Below are positions 59,875 to 64,000 of a DNA stretch of 64,000 bases, in pieces (position 1 is the first letter of the stretch; each line of letters begins with the position of its first letter). The translations under genes and the position numbers were made by a program. The notes under the pieces are model-generated. The model saw only the letters and a program-made list of their open reading frames with translations. It was not told the origin of the DNA and did no database searches. This DNA is from Usitatibacter palustris (GTDB lineage: Bacteria > Pseudomonadota > Gammaproteobacteria > Burkholderiales > Usitatibacteraceae). Where the stretch lies: positions 3,100,001 through 3,164,000 of the forward strand of contig NZ_CP053073.1 in the NCBI RefSeq assembly GCF_013003985.1, in the 5' to 3' direction.

Positions 59875-62688
59875 TCAGTGCGTCGTCGCGAACGACTGCC
59901 CTCCGCCGTAGCTTGCGAGCGTCTCGAGCGTGCCGCCCTTCTTCACCTTCACCGCGCAGTACTTGAGCTCCGCGATCTTGCCGAACGGATCGAGCGCAGG
60001 GTTGGTGAGGCGGTTGGCCGCCGCCTCGTAGTAGGCGAACGGGATGAACACGGTCTGCCGCGGGATGCCGTCGTCGGCGCGGGCGGCGAGCGCGATCTCG
60101 CCGCGGCGCGAGGCCACGGTGATCGTGTCGCCGGGGCGCGCACCGAGCGCATCGAGATCCAGCGGATGGAGCGAGGCCACCGCGCGCGGCTCGATCGCAT
60201 CGAGCACCGAGGCACGGCGCGTCATCGAGCCCGTGTGCCAATGCTCGAGCTGGCGGCCGGTGATCAGCACGAACGGATACTCGCCGTCGGGCCGCTCGTT
60301 GGCCGGAATGATGTCGGCCGGCACGAACTTCGCGCGCCCGTCCTTGGTCGGGAAGTCTTCGGTGAACACGACCGACTGCCCCGGATCGTGCTCGGTACGG
60401 CAGGGATAGGTGACGCTCGATTGCTCCTCGAGGCGTTCCCACGTGATGCCGCCGATGGAGTTCATCGCGAGGCGCATCTCGTCGTACACCTGCGCAACAC
60501 CACTCTCGGGACCGGTGTACGTCCAGCCGCAGCCCAACCGGTTCGCGAGCTGCTGGATGATCCAGAGGTCCTGGCGCGCATCGCCGGGCATGTCGAGCGC
60601 GCGGCGGCCCATCTGCACCATGCGGTCGGTGTTGGTGACCGAACCCGTCTTCTCGGGCCACGCCGAAGCGGGCAGCACGATGTCGGCGAGGTACGCGGTC
60701 TCCGTGAGGAAGATGTCCTGCACGACAAGGCAATCGAGCGCGGCCAGGCCTTCGCGCGCGTGGTGCGCGTTCGGGTCCGACATCGCGGGGTTCTCGCCCA
60801 TCACGTACATGCCCTTGATGCGCCCGTCGCACGCGGCGTCCATGATCTCGACGACGGTGAGGCCGGGCTTGGGATCGAGCTTGCGGTTCCAGAACTTCTC
60901 GAAGCGCGAGAGCGCTTCCGGATTGTCCACGCGCTGGTAGTCCGGGAACATCATCGGGATCAGGCCCGCGTCGGAGGCACCCTGCACGTTGTTCTGGCCG
61001 CGCAGCGGATGCAGGCCGGAACCCGGCTTGCCGATCTGGCCGGTCATCAGCGTGAGCGCGATCAGGCAGCGCGCGTTGTCGGTGCCGTGCACGTGCTGCG
61101 AGATGCCCATGCCCCAGAGGATCATCGATCCCTTGGAGGTTGCGTAGGCGCGCGCGACTTCGCGGATCGTCTCCGCGGGAATGCCGCAGATCGGCGCCAT
61201 CGTCTCGGGGCTGAAACCCTTCGAGTTTTCCTTGAGCGCCTGGAAGTTGCTGGTGCGCGTGCGGATGAACTCCTGGTCGCAGAGGTTCTCCTCGAGGATC
61301 GTGTAGATCATCGCGTTGAGAAGAGCGACGTCGGTGTCGGCCTTGAACTGCAGCGTGCGCCAGGCGTGGCGCGCGATGTCATTGCGGCGCGGATCGGCGA
61401 CGATGAGCTTCGCGCCGTTGCGCGCGGCGTTCTTGATCCACGTAGCGGCCACCGGGTGGTTCGCGGTGGGGTTCGAGCCGATGAGGAAGATCACCTCGGC
61501 GAACTCGACGTCGGAGACCTGGTTCGACACGGCGCCCGAGCCCACGCCTTCGAGGAGCGCGGCCACGGACGAGGCATGACAAAGACGCGTGCAGTGGTCG
61601 ACGTTGTTCGTGCCGAAGCCCGTGCGCACGAGCTTCTGGAACAAGTACGCCTCTTCGTTGGAGCCCTTCGCGCTGCCGAATCCGGCGAGCGCGTTGGGTC
61701 CCATCGTGTCGCGGACTTTCCCCAGGCCCTTCGCGGCGAGGTCGAGCGCTTCCTCCCACGTGGCTTCGCGGAAGATCTCGCTCCACTTGTCCGGATCGAC
61801 GGTGAACTCGGCGTGCTTGGGCGCATCGGCCTTGCGGATGAGCGGCTTCGTGAGGCGGTGCGGGTGCTTCACGTAGTCGAAGCCGTAGCGGCCCTTCACG
61901 CACAGGCGCTCGTGGTTCGCGGGACCGTCGCGGCCGTCCACGCGCACGATCTCGTTGTCCTTCACGTGGTACGTGAGCTGGCAGCCCACGCCGCAATACG
62001 GGCAGACCGAATCCACGGTCTTGTCGGCCTTGATGGCGTACGCGTTCTTCGCCGGCGCGAGCGCGCCCGTGGGGCAGGCCTGCACGCATTCGCCGCAGGC
62101 GACGCACGTGGAGTTGCCCATCGGATCGTCGAAGTCGAAGACGATCTTGGATTCGGCGCCGCGGAAGGCGTAGCCGATCACGTCGTTGTTCTGTTCCTCG
62201 CGGCAGGCGCGCACGCAGCGCGTGCACTGGATGCAGGCATCGAGGTTCACCCACATCGCCGGATGCGAGGCATCGGGCGCGGGTTGGTGGCGCGCTTCGA
62301 AGCGCGAGCCCTTCACGCCAAGCTTGTCCGACCAGATCGCGAGTTCGTTCGCACCGGGCTTGAGATCGACGCCCGGGGCATCCGATTGCAGGAGCTCGAG
62401 CACGAGCTTCTGCGAATGCTCTGCGCGCGGGGAAACGGAGGAAACGTCCATGCCCTTCGCGGGCTGGCGGCAGCACGAGGGAGCCAGCACGCGCTCGCCC
62501 TTGATCTCGACCACGCAGGCGCGGCAATTGCCGTCGGGCCGGTAGCCTTCCTTGTAGCAAAGGTGTGGGATGTCGACGCCGTGGCGCTTGGCGGACTGGA
62601 TGATCGTCTCGCCCTCGAAGGCGGAGATCGTCTCGCCGTTGAGCGTGAAGTCGATGGTTGCCGCGCCGACCAGGTCGTTCAGTTTCAC
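59875..62688 (-). CDS. fdsA: Formate dehydrogenase catalytic subunit, Fds type
   Basis: This 937-residue cytosolic molybdenum enzyme oxidises formate to carbon dioxide. It has a [2Fe-2S] domain (Cys44, 55, 58, 72), two ferredoxin motifs (Cys152, 155, 158, 162 and Cys195, 198, 201, 205), a fourth cluster (Cys229, 232, 236, 263) and the bis-MGD domain with the metal-binding Cys370 and catalytic His371 in DHCTRLCHASSVAAL. FdsB, encoded upstream on the same strand, passes the electrons to NAD. GTG at 62688 is the start. No fdsC or fdsD follows; the next gene is a transport protein, unlike the common fdsGBACD order. Confidence 0.95.
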   Translation of the reverse strand: MKLNDLVGAATIDFTLNGETISAFEGETIIQSAKRHGVDIPHLCYKEGYRPDGNCRACVVEIKGERVLAPSCCRQPAKGMDVSSVSPRAEHSQKLVLELLQSDAPGVDLKPGANELAIWSDKLGVKGSRFEARHQPAPDASHPAMWVNLDACIQCTRCVRACREEQNNDVIGYAFRGAESKIVFDFDDPMGNSTCVACGECVQACPTGALAPAKNAYAIKADKTVDSVCPYCGVGCQLTYHVKDNEIVRVDGRDGPANHERLCVKGRYGFDYVKHPHRLTKPLIRKADAPKHAEFTVDPDKWSEIFREATWEEALDLAAKGLGKVRDTMGPNALAGFGSAKGSNEEAYLFQKLVRTGFGTNNVDHCTRLCHASSVAALLEGVGSGAVSNQVSDVEFAEVIFLIGSNPTANHPVAATWIKNAARNGAKLIVADPRRNDIARHAWRTLQFKADTDVALLNAMIYTILEENLCDQEFIRTRTSNFQALKENSKGFSPETMAPICGIPAETIREVARAYATSKGSMILWGMGISQHVHGTDNARCLIALTLMTGQIGKPGSGLHPLRGQNNVQGASDAGLIPMMFPDYQRVDNPEALSRFEKFWNRKLDPKPGLTVVEIMDAACDGRIKGMYVMGENPAMSDPNAHHAREGLAALDCLVVQDIFLTETAYLADIVLPASAWPEKTGSVTNTDRMVQMGRRALDMPGDARQDLWIIQQLANRLGCGWTYTGPESGVAQVYDEMRLAMNSIGGITWERLEEQSSVTYPCRTEHDPGQSVVFTEDFPTKDGRAKFVPADIIPANERPDGEYPFVLITGRQLEHWHTGSMTRRASVLDAIEPRAVASLHPLDLDALGARPGDTITVASRRGEIALAARADDGIPRQTVFIPFAYYEAAANRLTNPALDPFGKIAELKYCAVKVKKGGTLETLASYGGGQSFATTH

Positions 62689-62710
62689 TGATTACCCCTT
62701 AGAGCAAATC

Positions 62711-62818
62711 GTCCGCAGATAAACGCGGATAAACGCAGATGAAATTCAAGTTCTGCAATGAAGCACCTCGACATGCCGACTAGTCCTTATCCGCGTTTAT
62801 CCGCGTTTATCTGCGGAC
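62711..62818. repeat. Inverted-repeat element C with 10-bp units
   Basis: Thirty-base arms (62711-62740 and 62789-62818) match with one mismatch around a 48-base centre. The arms contain units of the type CGCAGATAAA and CGCGGATAAA, as in element A. It lies in the 145-base gap between fdsB and fdsA, whose genes are normally almost touching. No other structure or open frame is seen in this gap. Confidence 0.88.
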
Positions 62819-62833
62819 AATGTTCTCGTCTCT

Positions 62834-64000
62834 TCAAACTTCGTGAGCAAAGTGTTTCGCGACGCAACGAATGGGGTTGGGTGCAGCCTGTCCCAAACCG
62901 CAGATGGAAGCATCCACCATCACCTGTGACAGCTCCTCGAGCAACGCGTTGTCCCACTTGGGCGCTTCCATGAGGTGCGCTGCCTTCGACGTGCCCACAC
63001 GGCAGGGCGTGCACTGGCCGCAGGACTCGTGCTCGAAGAAGCGCATCAGGTTCACCGCGGCATCTCGCGCCTTGTCCTTCTTCGAGAGGATCACGACGGC
63101 GGCAGAGCCGATGAAGCAACCGTGGGGCTGGAGCGTATCGAAATCGAGCGGGATGTCGCCCATCGATTCGGGGAGGATTCCGCCCGAGGCGCCGCCCGGC
63201 AGGTACGCGTAGAACTCATGGCCATCGAGCATACCGCCGCAGAACTCGGCGATGAGCTCCTTCACCGTGATGCCCGCGGGCGCGAGATGCACGCCGGGCT
63301 TCTTCACGCGGCCCGAGACGGAGAACGAGCGCAGGCCCTTGCGGCCATTGCGGCCGTGGGACGCGAACCAGCCCGCGCCCTTCTCGAGGATCTCGCGCAC
63401 CCAGTGCAGCGTCTCCATGTTGTGTTCGAGCGTCGGCCGGCCGAAGAGGCCAACCTGCGCGACGTACGGCGGGCGAAGCCGCGGCATGCCGCGCTTGCCT
63501 TCGATCGATTCGATCATCGCGGACTCTTCACCGCAGATGTAGGCGCCGGCGCCGCGGCGCAGATAAATCGCGGGGAGTTTGGCGGGCGGGTTGGCCTTCA
63601 GCAGTTCGAGCTCGCGCTCGAGCGTCTCGCGACAGGCGTGGTATTCGTCGCGCAGGTAGATGTAGACCGCGTCGATGCCCACGGCCCAGGCGGCGATGAG
63701 CATGCCTTCGAGGAAGCGATGCGGGTCGTGCTCGAGGTAGTAGCGATCCTTGAACGTGCCGGGCTCGCCCTCGTCGATGTTGATCGCCATCAGGCGCGGA
63801 GCCGGCGCGTCGCGCACGATGCGCCACTTGCGGCCCGTGGGAAAGCCCGCGCCGCCCAGGCCGCGCAGGCCGGAATCCTCCATCGTCTTCATCACCGACT
63901 CGAGCTCGCGCTTGCCCGAGAGGCAATCGAGCCACAGCTGGTATCCGCCGGCCTCGCGATACGCCTCGTAGCCGATGTGGCGGGTCTGCGGCGCGTAGCT
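62834..64000 (-). CDS. fdsB: Formate dehydrogenase NADH/FMN subunit FdsB, N-terminus cut by window edge
   Basis: The 388 residues present are the NuoF-like part, read in frame from the window edge. The NAD/FMN site is in GLRGLGGAGFPTGRKW, followed by IDEGEPGTFKDRYYLEHDP and GAGAYICGEESAMIESIEGK. A [4Fe-4S] site is formed by ESCGQCTPCRVGT and the later ICGLGQAAPNP. The thioredoxin-like N-terminal domain of FdsB lies beyond the edge, or is absent. The subunit transfers electrons from FdsA to NAD. It is upstream of fdsA with element C between them. Confidence 0.94.
   Translation of the reverse strand, partial: SYAPQTRHIGYEAYREAGGYQLWLDCLSGKRELESVMKTMEDSGLRGLGGAGFPTGRKWRIVRDAPAPRLMAINIDEGEPGTFKDRYYLEHDPHRFLEGMLIAAWAVGIDAVYIYLRDEYHACRETLERELELLKANPPAKLPAIYLRRGAGAYICGEESAMIESIEGKRGMPRLRPPYVAQVGLFGRPTLEHNMETLHWVREILEKGAGWFASHGRNGRKGLRSFSVSGRVKKPGVHLAPAGITVKELIAEFCGGMLDGHEFYAYLPGGASGGILPESMGDIPLDFDTLQPHGCFIGSAAVVILSKKDKARDAAVNLMRFFEHESCGQCTPCRVGTSKAAHLMEAPKWDNALLEELSQVMVDASICGLGQAAPNPIRCVAKHFAHEV

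Noticed and set aside
59215..62691. Very long open frame on the plus strand opposite fdsA
   Set aside because: It is antisense to a clear Fds catalytic subunit with all cluster ligands. Its translation is rich in Arg, Gly and Val with no family motif, as produced by high-GC codon use.

Overview
The window is about 64 kb of gene-dense, high-GC DNA without rRNA, tRNA, CRISPR or recognisable transposase genes. Gene content points to a free-living, aerobic, heterotrophic betaproteobacterium: homogentisate pathway, Dpp-type and Bug/TctC-type uptake systems, a TRAP transporter, LutABC, an Fds-type soluble formate dehydrogenase, an AtmA-like exporter and an ECF sigma/anti-sigma pair. The species cannot be fixed from the sequence alone. 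Many genes overlap by 4 to 8 bases or are separated by only a few, and several have a -10 hexamer 5 to 9 bases before the start codon, which predicts leaderless mRNAs.

Layout. 1-2.6 kb: tyrosine catabolism (hmgA, cut by the window start, and hpd) with a divergent Lrp/AsnC regulator and two matching dyads in the shared promoter. 2.7-4.2 kb: two lipoprotein genes meeting at a perfect palindrome. 4.2-12.2 kb: an eight-gene peptide-type ABC operon with two tandem binding proteins, two permeases, a RidA protein, a small secreted protein and two ATPases. 12.2-16.4 kb: a membrane protein, a GNAT acetyltransferase and an MBOAT/SGNH-like O-acylation pair, ending at a 69-bp-arm palindrome. 16.4-25.9 kb: DUF2214, aminotransferase, HrpA, a PAS membrane protein, the ECF sigma unit and a DUF3500 protein.

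25.9-36.9 kb is a long minus-strand hydroxy-acid region: lutA, lutB, lutC, an ion-transporter-superfamily permease, a complete TRAP transporter, a D-2-hydroxyacid dehydrogenase, a tartronate-semialdehyde-reductase-like enzyme and a GST. A hydroxypyruvate isomerase at 51.3 kb fits the same chemistry. 36.9-39.7 kb holds an M23 peptidase with two copies of an unnamed repeat domain, and PbpG. 39.8-44.2 kb: MetY, a hydrolase, an ATM1-type exporter and a cupin. 44.4-54.3 kb: small enzymes and hypotheticals, a TonB-dependent receptor, two lipoproteins, an HtrA-like protein with a degenerate catalytic triad and an MFS permease. 54.4-56.0 kb: an SPFH - ribbon-helix-helix - DUF4019 operon. 56.2-57.7 kb: a second protein carrying the unnamed repeat. 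57.7-64 kb: a D-threonine-aldolase-type enzyme, a TctC-type binding protein and formate dehydrogenase fdsB/fdsA, with fdsB cut by the window end.

Two families of non-coding inverted repeats are the most striking structure. One family (3 copies) sits at convergent gene ends, carries a GGGGTCAG core near the outer end of each arm and includes the stop codons of the flanking genes. The other (3 copies) lies between co-directional metabolic genes and has arms built of 10-bp, helically phased repeats of the type CGCAGATAAA or CGCCGATGAA. These, the leaderless promoters, the unnamed repeat domain and the SPFH/RHH operon are the main leads.
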